Translations under genes and position numbers: made by a program
Assembly: GCA_023653785.1 (NCBI GenBank)
Contig: JAMKCH010012511.1
Location: forward strand, 1-64,000
Direction: 5' to 3'
Length of the DNA stretch: 64,000 bases
From: Ophioderma brevispina
Taxonomy: Eukaryota; Echinodermata; Ophiuroidea; Amphilepidida; Ophiodermatidae
The notes under the pieces: model-generated
Told to the model about the DNA's origin: nothing
The model's input: only the letters and a program-made list of their open reading frames with translations
Database searches by the model: none
Shown: positions 45,309 to 58,850 of the stretch, one piece after another
Layout: each line of letters starts with the position of its first letter
How positions within the stretch are numbered: position 1 is the first letter of the stretch

Positions 45309-48300
45309 ACAGAGGGTTAATCAAATATGCATCTATCACTGTTGACTCCATACCAGACACCACATTCATTATAGAAACTTGGCGCCACCCAACACATGGG
45401 CTACTTTGAACTACATGGGCGGTGCCAGGGGGGTTGCAGGGGGGCAAGCCCCCCCCCCCAGTTTCCAAATTCAGAAAATAAACAGGGGTTTGGTTTAAAG
45501 CAATAAAATGCATTAAACTTAGGGTTTTTACCTAAAGGAGTTTTACATGTATTGTGGTACATTTTCCTTCCCCGTCCAAGATTTTGCCTTGATGTTGGCC
45601 CGGACTTATTTAAGAGACTGCCATGTTCCCATGTCAAGTTGCCATGTTTGACCACCAAAAAAGCTTGTTAAATATTTTCTACAGACAAGCTTTTGCCGTA
45701 AGTGTTACTGCATTGTGCATCTAAATTGGCCTTCATTTGTCTAAAAATATGGTGATCGATTGCATTTTTGATTGATCTTTTTGTTAGTGTTGAAGAGCTC
45801 TTCTCTCTTAATTACAAGACCGTACCAACCAAAGTATTGCACTCGAATGTAGAAATTTAAAGGCTGACTCAGAGATTTCCCGTGAGGGCGCACAATTCTG
45901 TTACCAAGTTTTTAACTTACAGACGCGGAGTCCCAGTTGAGCCATCTAAAAGACCTTTAATGAACCAAAATACATATCATGTACATTGATTTCCTTCCCC
46001 AACAATAAAGCATTTTCTTTTCTGACTTGCCTTCTACTTTTCCTGTTTTCCACTTTTTTCCCTCCCAAATTAATTAATTGAGTGCAATATTTTTATTTAT
46101 AATTGAGCTAGGGTTTACTTTCAATCAAATTGCAGCTATGGTTTTACTGTCAAATAGTGCCATGTTACTAATTTATCTTGATTTAATGGATGGATATTTT
46201 GTCTTTTGCCATGTCTAGTGCACATATCTTATGCGATCAGTACTTTCTATTTGATCCCGGCTGGTAACTGCATCGTCGTTCTTTTATTTAAGGCAAGGCT
46301 ATCATTCAAATGGATTCAACAGCTCTCGAGATGCGGCAGAGTTCGAAATAATAGCCACTCACAAGGTTTGCAAAGCCTAACTCCCAACGGCTGCTTTAAA
46401 AATTACACAAAAGGTGCCAACTGTATCTAAAAAAAAATGATATTTGCATCTTAAAAGCATATTTCACCTGATTTTTGGAGGGCGCCCCCGCCCCCAATAT
46501 TTTTCAAAAATTTGGAGATTTTTTTTTTCCTCCACGGTTGCATTGGGTAACTAACTGGCTATTAACTATACCTAGTGAATTGGTTAAGCTCGAAATGCTA
46601 GTGTCACCAACGAAGAATTATTTGTTACTAGAATAATTACGATCGGGGATCCCCGATAATAATTTCAACGGCTGCTGGAAAACGTCCTTCTAGATGGTAA
46701 ATAGCCAGGGAAAATAGCGCATGTACGTGGTCGCCACATCCATGTTTTTAAATAGATCGCGGGAGGTTCGGGCAAGTCAAGTTAGCGGTTATATTCTCGA
46801 GGTGCACTATTTCATCATCAATGTCATGGACGGGACAAACGTAAATCATTCCATCTCTGCTTTCATCCCAATCTGGTAATCCCAATTCTAGTTACAAAAT
46901 CGTTTATTTTGTGATAAATACGCATTTGTAGCATTCTCGTTCGCCAGGTATGTTTTCCTAGACAATTACCAAGCTTACTGTGCAAAATATCATTCTTGAA
47001 ATTGGGGGCGCTTTCAAAATGTGCCAATTTGCTTTAAAGCACATGATTATGCTAAAAGCAACTTCTTTTTTCAGCTGCTTCAGACAAGACACAGAATTTA
47101 AACATTTCAACTGCAGTCTAATAATCTGATTCCAATCACATTTCTCTTAGCAGGAAAAACATTTGCAAGTTTTTCAAGAAGCTAACGAGTGCTTGATTAA
47201 GACCATTCGAGGGTTGACAATCAGAAGTAAGGACGTAACTCAGCACTAAAAAAAATATTAAAGATTTCTTTAATTCTCTGTTTCATAATTCAAAATTGTT
47301 CTTTGTTTCTACAGTTTAATAATGATGTTTGCTTCCAGTACCATAGATGAGCTTTTAAGGCATGTTTTTACATTTTTGAGTACATCAATCGATTTTGCTT
47401 AGTAGAAAATATAAACATCACATTTCTCAAACAGTATTACACTCAAAATTACATTCGTTAATATTTCTTTTAGTGGCTGCGTTCGTCTCTGATTCTCAAC
47501 CCCTCATATTCAAAATCCTTTCATTTGTACCAAACAAAGTTGTATCTTTTTTAAGTTATCATGATCCAAGATTTTTCGAATGCAACTTTCATTTTCAAAA
47601 CCAATAACTGAACATATAATAACCCTGCTTTTTTAATCATGTCCAAACACTGTGTGTCTCTCAAATATGATCCAGAAATATCTAGGTGTTTTTTAATTTT
47701 CCCCGCCAGATCGACTTCTCTTCCACATATTATCTAAACAATTGGAAAAACAGAGTGGATACAGAGCTAGAGGCATTCATGTTTCCAATTAACAAACATG
47801 AGTCATCGTTTTATAAAAAACCGTGTAAAATCTGTGATACAAATTTTGAATCTTGAATAGGAACTTGTGCATAAGCTAAAGATCTGCAAATCGATGTTTT
47901 CCATTATTCCAAATTACGGGCGTAATCAAAAAGACAACATGAATTAATGTCACTGTGATAACATTTGTTTTTTACTTCACTGTTAGACTCGATCAGTATT
48001 CAAATTATTTATTATTGGCAAGAAGAAACTACTTCTTCGGTATGTGAATAACCATTCTGATAAACCGCTGAATGCTTGGAAATGTTCTGCAACCTATTGT
48101 ATTTTGGTTTTGGCTGTGTACACGCCATCTTGTCGAAAGAAACTACCATAATTCATGGCTTACACCAGAAATGTCAGCATCATGTTAGTAATATACACAA
48201 TTGAACATGCCTGACCATGTATAACAAAAACCCTATAAATAAGGTATCTATCGCAAAATTGGTAAATATTTTGAACTATTCTCTATTTCACCATCATTGT

Positions 48301-51049
48301 GGCCGTGGAATCGAGGATTAAGACATAGTCATATGTGCAGTTTTCAATGCCACTTGTCTGTGCTTGCGGTGTCCTGCACAAATCTCATGCATTCAACTGC
48401 CACAAGGTGAAACAGAAGATGCCTTTATGTATGGTGTTTTTATGCCCATAACTTGTCAATTATTTATAACTCCAATTTTTAATTAGTATAATGTTAATTA
48501 GTAAATGCATTAGAAGCCCACCTTTCCACAAACTATGCAGCAAGTTTTATATAAGTTGCCATATTATATGTATGTATATCAATTTGTTTATGTAGGTTGT
48601 TAGACCGTGTTTTGAATATATCTTTCTGATGAGTTTACCCATTATTTATCTGAACCATCCTTCCCCCGATGCATATTCATGAACATGTGTATGCACTATG
48701 CAGGGCCTTCACTACATTCAATTCAAAACATTGGCAGCCAAATTGCATATCAAAATGGAGATTTGGTATGACATTACCCCACTATCGAAAATAGTACAAT
48801 TACATTGTCTTTAAGCTTGACTTCAATCCAGCTTCTATGCCAGCCCATCATCAACATTTTTGCAGAAAATCAAATGGGCATAAAAGAGATTTGTTTTTTT
48901 TGGAAATGGCTACAGGTAAATTGTTTTAGATGTCATACACGTTATAAGCTAAATGCAATTAATCCCCAACACTTCACCCGACAGTAACCGGCAAACATTC
49001 GACTCTAGATGTTGACCACAGTACCCTCTTTTAGGCAAAATTTTTGCAGACAAATGTTAGGCTCACCGGCATGTTAAAAGCAAACGGTCCACCAGGGGAA
49101 CACATCACTGCAGCAAGTTTGTTTTAGGCGATCTCCTTCAGATGCTTGAAAGGGGCCCCCGCGTACTAAGTAGCTTTGCGTTTTTCTCACAGCGGACTTC
49201 TGGGTTAAGCCACACTTGCGGAAATCAAAGCTACAGGCAACATTTGATGTTCAGGAAAGAACCCGGAAATACTTTTGGAAAATAGTGGCAAGATCGGCAG
49301 GGTGAAAATGGCCGTCATTCTCTCGAAAGGATACGTCCCACCGCTGTTAGTATGCATGGGTCTCTGAGGGGACACATCTGGACGGTAATTTAAGCAGCAA
49401 AGTCAAACCCTTTCTTATCTGCTATGGTCCGACCAGCAAATAGCAAAGATTTAGGGTCAATCAAAATAAAATCGACTCAGCGAGTAAAATAATCCATACA
49501 GTGTTGAGTTTGATAAATAAGCAACATTCCCCTTTTGCCAGTTTAATTTTATGTACCGGTAATTCGGTTCCGTCTTACCGTGGAGTAAAATTCAAAATGT
49601 GTATCATGGGATGTGCTTGTCTTGTAAATTTGTAAATACATACAGGAACATAAAAAGAAATTGTCAATTGTAGCAAATGGTGTTTTGTGGGGCAAAGGAG
49701 ACTCCACCTTTGACTACCGACACTAGCTATAGTGCTCCACCTTCCCCGCGTCAGTGGTGTAAGCTTAGGCGAGCATAAATCGCAAGCGTGATTCAAAGAG
49801 CTGACGTACGCCACACGCTATAAGGCAGAGCGAAAAGTATACACGCAAACCAACTGTCTTAACGCGTTGACAGCACTGCTCGAGGAAGATAGATGGAGTA
49901 TAGGCTACCTTCATAACAAAATGATTAACTGAACAAGACCTGTACAAAAGTAACAGCACAAATGTGGTGCACTCATTTTCATATTGTTTATTTGATTATT
50001 ACTTCCCACATAATTGCAATAACTGTTGCATATCTCCGTTTGAAAGTAGCACAATTTTGTGTAGAGAAATTTGGCATACCCAAATACAAATTCACCAAAT
50101 TCAAACTAATTATGACGTATTTGCAAAACGATAACTGTTGCACATTACAAGGTAATGTGTTGAAGATTATTTGTTGTGCAGGCCCCAGAGCATCGGATCT
50201 CCATTAAGTTATTTTCGTTCACATACTGTATGTAGTTGTGAAACATCTTTTTAACTTCACGGTAAGTTGCTATTTTGTTTCACATAGTGATGCATTTTGT
50301 TGAATATCTTTTTTTCACATATCTAAATAAATTGGAAATTAAACTTTGGTTTAATTTAAATGTTTTACAGTATTGAGCCAAATTAAGATCGCACCTTCAA
50401 AGCCGTTTTTCCCCAAAATGCATATTTGCACATACGTCACTATGTACTGGCTGACGAAATCTCCTTTTTGAGGTACCCGAGAGAATAAAATATTCCTTTC
50501 CTTCCTACTGTATTCAAGAACATCTTGCAGGTGGATTTCATAAAAGATTTTGTTTGTGGTTCAAGAAGTACTCCCAACTAAACCTTATTATATTGTTTTT
50601 TTTATATCTACAAATTTAATAATTTCAAGTTAGCCCCGTTTATCAGAATATGACATGCTTTTAATTCTTAAATGTGTTTTCTGATCCTAAATAGCTTTTC
50701 AAGGGCAGATTAGAATGGTCACGAGGGTCCACAGAAAAATAATACTGGCTTTGTCACACACAGACTGGTTCTCATAACTCCTTTATGACTTCATTGAGCA
50801 TAGTTGGGAATTTACATACACTAATCTAATGATACTCTACTACTTGAAACAAGGCGGTTCTCTAACCACAATTGTCCCCCGCCCGGCGCGATAATAAATG
50901 GGGGAAATATAAGTTTTAAGATCACAGGGGGGGGGGGGGTGGGGGGAGAATGTGATGAAAAGAAGTGTGGTTCTCAAACCACTGAGGCTGCTGCCAAGCA
51001 ATTTGCAATTTGACGGTAATCAATTGTTTGACTACCTTGCATCAACTCT
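45309..51049. other. Long stretch without a supported gene
   Basis: It contains a GGGGGGCAAGCCCCCC hairpin within 45438-45461, typical of the end of small dispersed repeats. Polyadenylation-like AATAAA motifs occur near 45477 and 45501. A G run lies at about 50928-50940. No frame shows conserved motifs or convincing splice borders. Confidence 0.4.
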
Positions 51050-52034
51050 TGTAGTTATTTGACCTTAGATACCCTACTTGACCTTGAAATGAACCGTCAA
51101 AATGTTCGGCAATGAATGCTTAATACACCCTTCAGTTTCATGACATACTACCATTGTATGGATTCACCTTGATGAACCCCACAGGGGGGGGACCTTGAAA
51201 AGGCCCATCAAAATTTTTGGCAGTGAATGTTGACCACACCCACCAAGCATCATCCAATCCTACCAAATACTTAGTGATTTGACCTTGGATGACCCCACAT
51301 GACCTTGAATACCTGCAAATTGTTTGGCATGAATGCTGACCACACCACCAAGATTGCATCATCCCTCCACATTTGACAAGGGTTATGCAATGGTATCCCA
51401 TTTGACCTTGAATGACCTTGAAATGACTTAAATTTCTGGCACTGAATGTGACGCACACCCACCATGTTTCATCATCCGACCACAATTGAACAAGGCTATA
51501 GAATTTAATTCCATTTGACCTTGAATGACCGCCGCATGACCCTTGAAATGACCTTCAAATTTTGGCCCGAATGTTGACCACACCCACCAAATTGCATCAT
51601 CCTGCCACATTGCCACGGCTAGAGCATTTAATCCCATTTTGACCAAATTTGCCCCATTTTGACCATATTTGACCTTTGACCCAGGCCACATGACCCCTCT
51701 CCGACCTCATCTGCCGCCTACTGCGAACATCTATGGTGTAAGAGGAACCACCCCATACTTGCTTATATCAAAAGAGATCGTGTTTACAAGGTTTGTAGCC
51801 ATTTAGCCTATTTTGACCATATTTGACCTTTGGACCCATGACACATGACCCACATCAGATCCAGGCCAACGCGAACTTGAGATACATCTATGTTGCGAAG
51901 AGGAACACCCCCGCTTTCTGCTTAGTTCCCTAGATATCGCGTGGGACACCCACACCACACACACACACACGCACGGACTAAGGATCATTTCTATCGTCCC
52001 CCTCGCCAAACAGAAGTTGGCGGGGGGACCAATA
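51050..52034 (-). mobile_element. Second hairpin-ended element, reverse orientation
   Basis: The right end is a hairpin, GTCCCCCTCGCCAA ... TTGGCGGGGGGAC (about 51996-52028). Reading inward on minus there is a GT/TG microsatellite (51955-51970), then two copies of a roughly 160-bp unit (51640-51950), then a 108-127-bp minisatellite. The order hairpin, microsatellite, tandem units matches 5426-6295. The left border is not certain. Confidence 0.55.
51080..51680. repeat. 108-127-bp minisatellite with TGACCTTGA motifs
   Basis: Anchors of the type GAATGTTGACCACACCCACC recur near 51110, 51224, 51331, 51444 and 51569. Between them TGACCTTGA or a one-base variant occurs about nine times. Minus-strand frames of 64-115 codons here are products of the repeat. 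Confidence 0.85.
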
Positions 52035-53044
52035 AAAACTGTTATGACCCACTGAGGATTCTACATCTAACCATTGCATTTCACAAGCTTGATATCCGAG
52101 ATATCTGACATTTGCATTTGGACATCAAGCCAATTCAATCAATAAACACTACTACATTGTACTATCCTCCCATCAATCTACTAAATCTCCATCCATCTAG
52201 AAATAGTAGTGATCTCATCACTTGTTGAGCATCAATCGGGCACATCATTGTAAGAAGTGGACACTGAATTGTGAACCCATTAATATGCATGACAAAATGC
52301 AGTGCAAAGTAATAGCTCACCTTCTTATCCAACACACATAGTGTTCGTCCATTCAAAACCATGTTAGCCATGGTTCAAGAATTATACACACACTTTATCC
52401 AACCAACTATATACTAGAAAACTGTGTGACTGGATTCATTCAGACCAAGACAAATTATACTCTAGCCAAAGCGACATCCAATGCTTTTGAACAACAAAAA
52501 CATAGCACGGTGTTGAAAATACGAAGGCGTAGTGGCCGCGCAATTTGGGGGGGGGGGTGCATCCCTTCAATTTAGGCACTTTGTTTTTTCAATCATCAAC
52601 CGCGAAACAGGGATTCCCCCTGTTTTGTTTTGACTGCGATGAAGCTCTGTGTGTGATGTCCCTCCCCGGCTTTAATAACTGGCCAATTTTGCTTGGATCA
52701 TTTCAAATGACGACTCAAGACCTAACAGAGATGAATAGATGTATAACACTTGTGTTTGGGGATATATACAAATGGTGTAATACACAATGCTAAAAAGTTT
52801 ACGTCCATAATAACATAATTAATTTAACACTTTAAAACCAACTAAAACATACTACTCTCTACTCATTATGTAATAATCCAAGAATACATTGTCGGGTGCC
52901 AAGCATACTATTTTTAATGGGGTTTTAATTTCATGATTAGAGATCAGCTGCAAAAAAAATACTACTCTATAATAAAGTGCAATGATAGATTGTTGGAGCC
53001 ATCCATCACTCCATAATTGTGTCAATATGTAGAGCCTCCATATA
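52035..53044. other. Non-coding stretch
   Basis: A G run lies at 52548-52557. No gene supported. Confidence 0.4.
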
Positions 53045-53285
53045 GATAAGACACTCAGTTGATTTCTTACCTTGTATTTCTCCAGAATACATTGAATTGA
53101 AAAAAGGCGATTTGATTTGTCTTATTTCACAATTTTTATCAAAGAAATGATTCCTCAGTTTATTTCTTTCATATGTTATATTTTTTGATAGAAAGCTTTT
53201 ACATAGTCAGAAGAAATCATAATTTTTCACAGCTTTTTTAGGGACACCTTAATGTGAAATCTTTTGTTGCACCTTTAAACCAAAG
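53045..53285 (+). repeat. Dispersed repeat, related to 21.0-21.33 kb
   Basis: 'agacactcagttgatttcttaccttgtattt' and 'aaaaggcgatttgatttgtctt' are counterparts of the segment at 21.0 kb in the same order. Confidence 0.45.
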
Positions 53286-54119
53286 TCCTTCAAATAAAGC
53301 ATAATACATGAAGCAATCCACAAATTGCACAATGTATCCGTGTGTCCCCCCCAAAAATGCAACACTTGGTGTCAGCCGCAATAAGTTTTGAACAAAGACA
53401 CTGATTACTTGTTCTTTACTGTAATGTAAGATTCAACGTCCCTGAAAAAACTCATGATATAGTAAATGGTTTTTCAGATATGACCCCACCAATCACGTAA
53501 TCCGCAGGACCCATTGTACAAAAATAAGGAGCTGGTAACCACAAGAAAACTGGCAATGAAGAACATAATGGGGGCAAATACAATATTGATTGCAATCCAC
53601 ATTTACATGTACTTGCCCACACTTCTTGCAGAGCAACGTCTACTGGATCACATAACTGCATTACATAATTATTATTTTACCTGATATAGTTTGGGTCATT
53701 TGGGGTCAATTCCGTGACCGTGGAGGACAGAGTATCATTTCCTCAATGGATTTGTCTTCTGTGAATGTTGAATGACCAAATGTTAGGGCAGGGTGCCCTC
53801 CTGAAAGTGTGGGCAGAATCCCGGAGGGGGGGGGAAATCATATACAGGGGGTCAAAAATTAAAAATGTTTGGGATTGCCTGTAAAAGGTTAACCAAAGTT
53901 TGTCTGTCACAACAAGGATTAAACAAAGGTATATTTGTCCACTTCCACACATATGGTTACCACACCAAGACAAAAATCCGGCCAAGTGTCATCACTACCA
54001 GTTAAATCTGAATATTGCCCCCGATTTCTTCTTTGAAAATTGGGCTTCAACTTGTTCCTTCTTGCCTCAAAGACTGCACCAAAACTTTGCAACCCTCTAA
54101 CATAATTTAAATTTGGATA

Positions 54120-54415
54120 TCAATAGAGGCATGGGGTTGACCTTGTTTGTCATTTATCATCTCGATAAACAATACAAATGAGAGTAACCACTACATTTTG
54201 TTTGTAATCCCCTTGAAAAGGCTAAACACTTTGAAAACCATTTTTAAAGCAATCGGTGCAATATTAAAGATTTAACCTTTGGTGATGACCCTTTGGTACA
54301 TTGACGATTTTGTCTTATATCTCCTTCCCATACCTTGTAAGTAGTACAAACTATAAGACCTTTTTTTAATCCTGTGACAAGAGGAACACTTTGGATACCT
54401 TTTACAGCATATAAT
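54120..54415 (+). repeat. Dispersed repeat, related to 11.29-11.71 kb
   Basis: 'ttgaccttgtttgtcattta', 'ggtgatgaccctttgg' and 'ttgacgattttgtcttatat' recur in the same order and orientation as at 11.45-11.7 kb. Confidence 0.6.
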
Positions 54416-54788
54416 ATACATATAAAATGTTTACAAAAAGTACAATTCTTCTTGAAAAGAAAGGCATTGAGGAAACATGATGTAGACTATCCCACACCTT
54501 ATAAAGTTATACACGAAATTCTCAAAAATCATTCTGTACTATAAATAAATTAAGGAGACCAGCAATTTTACTTATTTGCACAATTTCCAATATGAATGTG
54601 AAATTACTTATACTGTAGTGCTCTTTTAATACAAAGAACAAATTTACTTACATACATGGACGTACAATTAGAATGACAATTTTCTAGTCTGTCCTTTTTA
54701 ATTCTCATTATTACTGATCTTTCATTATGGAGCTTTTATATTTTCATTGCATTGAGAGTAACATGTATTTTACCCACAAATTATATAA

Positions 54789-55753
54789 CGAGAACCCGGA
54801 CTCGCCCCATTTTTGAATCATACATGGAGCCAAAGTTGGGGGTATTCATGTTTTCTTCTTCGAGACACTTTCATAAGTGATCGTGGTCGTATGCGCGACA
54901 ATGCGTTAAATTGAAGAAAGCTAAATTCACAACGCACTTACTGCGTCGCCAGAGTGGTTACCTTTCATGTGTGGGCACTAATTATTGCTACCCCCCTGCT
55001 GGAGATTAAGTCAATTAAATTTCTAACATCACTTCTAAGTCAGTTTTCTAGAAGTAAGGTCAACAGTTTTTAAAAAATTCCTATTTACACATTTTGCTTT
55101 TTATTTTCTCAAGATTTTTTTTAATAATTGAAAATAAATTTAAAAATATGGCTTTTTAAAGAGGAAAACATGGCATTAAAATGCAATGAAAAATTGCAAA
55201 CTTCGCACACAGCTTTTTTTAACTAAAAACCACCACATTTGCATGAATTCTATTTTTCTTTCTGCAACTTGCCTTTTCCATTTAGACCTAATCAAACTGC
55301 AAAAATAATTATAAGACTTTTTGGTTTTGTTTGTATTTGAGCTTTTTTGGGTTAAGAAAGTTGTATACTGGCATTCCCTACTTATTTACATGCAGAAACC
55401 TATTAAAAATTATTTTTAGAAGCTTCTGGGATATTGTCTTTTCAAAAATAAAAAAATACCAACTTAAAAGAACAATAGGCCTTCATTCTTCAGAAGTACA
55501 GCCCTCTATTCATGATGTTTGTAATTGCCAGTGACATCAAATCAACAACGAAATGGAACCCTTGTATGTCATGATTATAAATGCGTATTCGCACTCTGAT
55601 GCACTCAACAACAGTATCAAACGCATTTATTGACATGCAAAGCTGCGGTCGTTTGTTTTCGCACGCTGATCGGCATGGACCCGAATACACCCCAACTTTT
55701 GCCCCATGGCTGACGATGCCATTACGTGGCGGTATAGGGAGTCCGGGTTCTCT
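54789..55753. mobile_element. Inverted-repeat element, GAGAACCCGGACTC termini
   Basis: GAGAACCCGGACTC at 54790 faces GAGTCCGGGTTCTC at about 55739-55752. Similarity continues inward on both sides (CCAAAGTTGGGGGTATTC against GAATACACCCCAACTTTTG). It has no transposase, so it is non-autonomous. Confidence 0.7.
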
Positions 55754-57590
55754 GTTTTAATTCTGTGGAATTTACATATAAAATATACATTCATCATAAA
55801 AAAATATAAAGGTAAGGTAGTAGAATTTAACGACACCTCACACAATTGTGTCATATTCTGTCATCATATCACTAATATAATATCAAAACATTTTACAAGA
55901 CAAAAATTAAAATCATTATCATAATATTTTGGTTAATTCTAATTCACAACATTTTTAGACAGTGATTAAAAAGGGCAGTTTAAATCATTTAATACCAAAT
56001 CAGCCCTCCTCAGGATTGATCACCTGCGAGGCTTATATCTTTGAAATAAAGTTTTCATCATATCTGGCATAATGTACTATCAATTGCAATATTTATATAA
56101 TATACTTTATCATCAAGTGCTATATCTATCAGATTTTCTACCATCAAAATTTGATTATTAGAATCCTTCCTGAGTTAAATGTGAGCAATATGCATAATAA
56201 CAGACGCACTGCTCAAGACCTGCTGCTATATACGTCAGGTGAACGATTTCGGTATAACCAGTGAAAGGCAAACCCAGAAGTGTATTATTTAATATTTTCT
56301 GGAATTATTTCTATAACTAGTGTGAACTGATAATACTGCTGATATTTTGCCATACATGCATATAAACAACTCTCACTTTAACATCTTGATATTACTAGAT
56401 TCAACACAACCTTGCTAATAGTTTGTGGCTGAACAAGTTGAAAAAATTCTATATGCTATTTTGCATGTTGAACTTGTTTTCTTCCAATATTGCCTAAAAT
56501 AACGCTGATCATTTAAAGATTGTCCGCTGTACGTTTATTGTTCTCGGCCAATACCGATATTTTGTAAATGATCGGCCCGATGCCAATCCTATACCGATAT
56601 ATTTTTTGAATGACCAATGTAAGGAACTTTCCATATCATAATACAGAGTATAGGCATGTAAGAAGTCCTCTTGCTGTCCTTAAGCTATTCATACAAGGAT
56701 ATTTTATATATTTTTTAAACCAAGTTTTAAATCCAGTTTTGGTCCCCCGCTAAACGGGGTGGCCGGATACCCCTAACACTCCGCAATACTGCTTGTGAGG
56801 ATTTATTGGAGGTAACCATAATCCCTTCCTGACGTCAATATCCAGTTTTCAGCATCAAAGCTAGACTTTGGGCAACCTCAAAGCAGCCCACCTGCAGCAT
56901 AATGTGCTGGATGGCCATTAGCTCTATAGCCGACGGACGCCCTTGTAGGTAGACCTTTTTCATTCTCCAGGGTAACCAGTTACACTCCTCATCAGATTTC
57001 CTTAGAAACCCAACGGGTGACATTTTTAGCCGTCGATAACTCGCCCTAGGAAGTTAGTACGGTTACCAGAACCCAGTAGCAGGCCCTCAATAAACCTGAC
57101 CTGACAATAACCACCATATACAGGTCACTAAGAAATTGAATTTTTAGAACAATTCATGTGGGCTTTTTCTCAAAGAACTGAATTTACAACTGTGTTGAAC
57201 ACCAGAATGTTTATAGTACTGTACTTGAACGCCACAAACGTACATGTCCATCATCGAATCCGATCACTAGCAGGGAGATTTTTTTTTCCGATCACTGATA
57301 CTGATCCACTCATATCCGTATTGATACAGATTGTGGATCGGATTGGTGGCCAGCACTAACGGTCACTTTCAACAGACAAATATAATTTGCTTGTCTCTCT
57401 TTTTTAGCATGGAGGTATTCCCATTTATAGTTCTTTCAATTATTGTATTGCTTCTGAGTGCACAAGAACTGATATTTAGCAGTCAGCATCTTCATTAGAG
57501 GACTTTTAGATCTTCTCTTGTCCCTCTTTTTAGATTACTTTCTTTCTCTTTTTCCCCTCTTTTCACCAACATCAAACCACTTCCCTTCTC
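55754..57590. other. Repeat-rich stretch, no supported gene
   Basis: 56537-56610 and 57255-57350 carry CCGATAT/GATCGG-type repeats. Between them, 56740-57110 is higher in GC and ends 'aggccctcaataaacctgac', resembling the 3' end of a retroelement. The 62-codon minus frame at 56835-57023 lies inside it. Confidence 0.35.
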
Positions 57591-57594
57591 CCTC

Positions 57595-58215
57595 TCACTG
57601 CCTAACCTTGGACTGATTCTCAGTGGAGGAACATTGACAGCTTCTGCAAGGAGGGGGGATGGCTTGTTTCTGGAAAGTCTTGACCCCTTCCAAAGCCAGA
57701 CCCCTGAAGCTGCTCGCCTTCAGATTGAATGACATTCCTAAAACGTGGCATGACGGGTGAAGAAGGAAACAACTCCCTCCTTGTGGTTTACTACCATCTA
57801 TTGACAAAGCGTCGAATTTAGTCCCTGTCCTGTTGACCATAAACGAGACCGTGAAGGCTGGTTCAAAGTGACTTAGCTGCACCTGGGTTGGGGTAGTCTG
57901 TCATCTCTCCTTTGAGTTTGTCTCTTTTTCTTGATTTACTGCGCTTCTTCTCATAACGTCCTAGAGCGATGTTCACTTGAGTTCTCGTCTTTTGATCTCG
58001 TTTCTTGCCCACCTTGACATACTGTAGATGCTAGGCTCAATCCTCTCTTAACATCTACTGCGGGCTTGTATTTTTTGAGTTAGAACCAGTGCGAGGACTA
58101 TCCCGAGTTGACATCAATATGCTTCTCCTTCTGGTAGGTGTCAAATACAGAAAATTTCTTCTTGCTGCTGCGGTAAGCATATCTTTCTTGTGCTGTTGAC
58201 AACTTTGCAACACTA
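57595..58215 (-). CDS. Exon-like block(s) of an unrecognised minus-strand gene
   Basis: After an acceptor-like TTTGTTCAAATAG at about 58216, the minus strand reads SVAKLSTAQERYAYRSSKKK, FSVFDTYQKEKHIDVNSG. Further on it reads YVKVGKKRDQKTRTQVNIAL, GRYEKKRSKSRKRDKLKGE in another frame, after a second acceptor-like CATCTACAG. A 95-codon frame (57595-57882) follows. Composition is lysine/arginine-rich and protein-like, with frame breaks like those of the other genes. I recognise no family. Confidence 0.35.
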
Positions 58216-58850
58216 CTATTTGAACAAAGAAAAGAAAACAAATACAATAATCAAAACAACAGATGGCCAGAGTTTCCAATTTACATAACACAAGTTAGGC
58301 TGTTCAATAATTAGTATCGCATGACAACATTCTTGATTTTTTTTTATCACGAGCTCGTCAAACCTGCTTTGATATTACAAATAGAAATTGCTTATTGGAT
58401 AAAGTCAATTATTCTTAATCCTATAGGCAAATGTCATCTTTATATTTTAAAAGAAACGTCAGTGTTGTAGTAAACCATAAATAAACCAAGAAATAAAACG
58501 CAGCTCACTTTTGATCCTCCTTAACTTATACCTGTAAATTATGTTAAAGTTACATAAAATCAGTATTCCAACATCTTGAAAATTGTCCATGAATTTCCCT
58601 TTCTGCAAGCCCCAGATAATTACCTTTACTGTGAAAAAACACCCAAATAATAAAAGCACGTCAATTGAGGCAAAACCCCCACCGGAGTACTGGTTTTAAT
58701 CTAAAATTTGCATGCCTGATTAGTTGAATCATGATTAACTTCTGCAGTCGTTGTCGTTGTGCACATCCTGACATGAATGTGAAGTGCTTCTACGTTTCAT
58801 ATGTAAACTGACATTTAATATATCTGGATATTTAAACTTCCACCTCTGTA

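Noticed and set aside
51138..51691. Minus-strand frames of 64-115 codons with repeated MW..W motifs
   Set aside because: The repetition in the protein mirrors the DNA minisatellite; not a gene.
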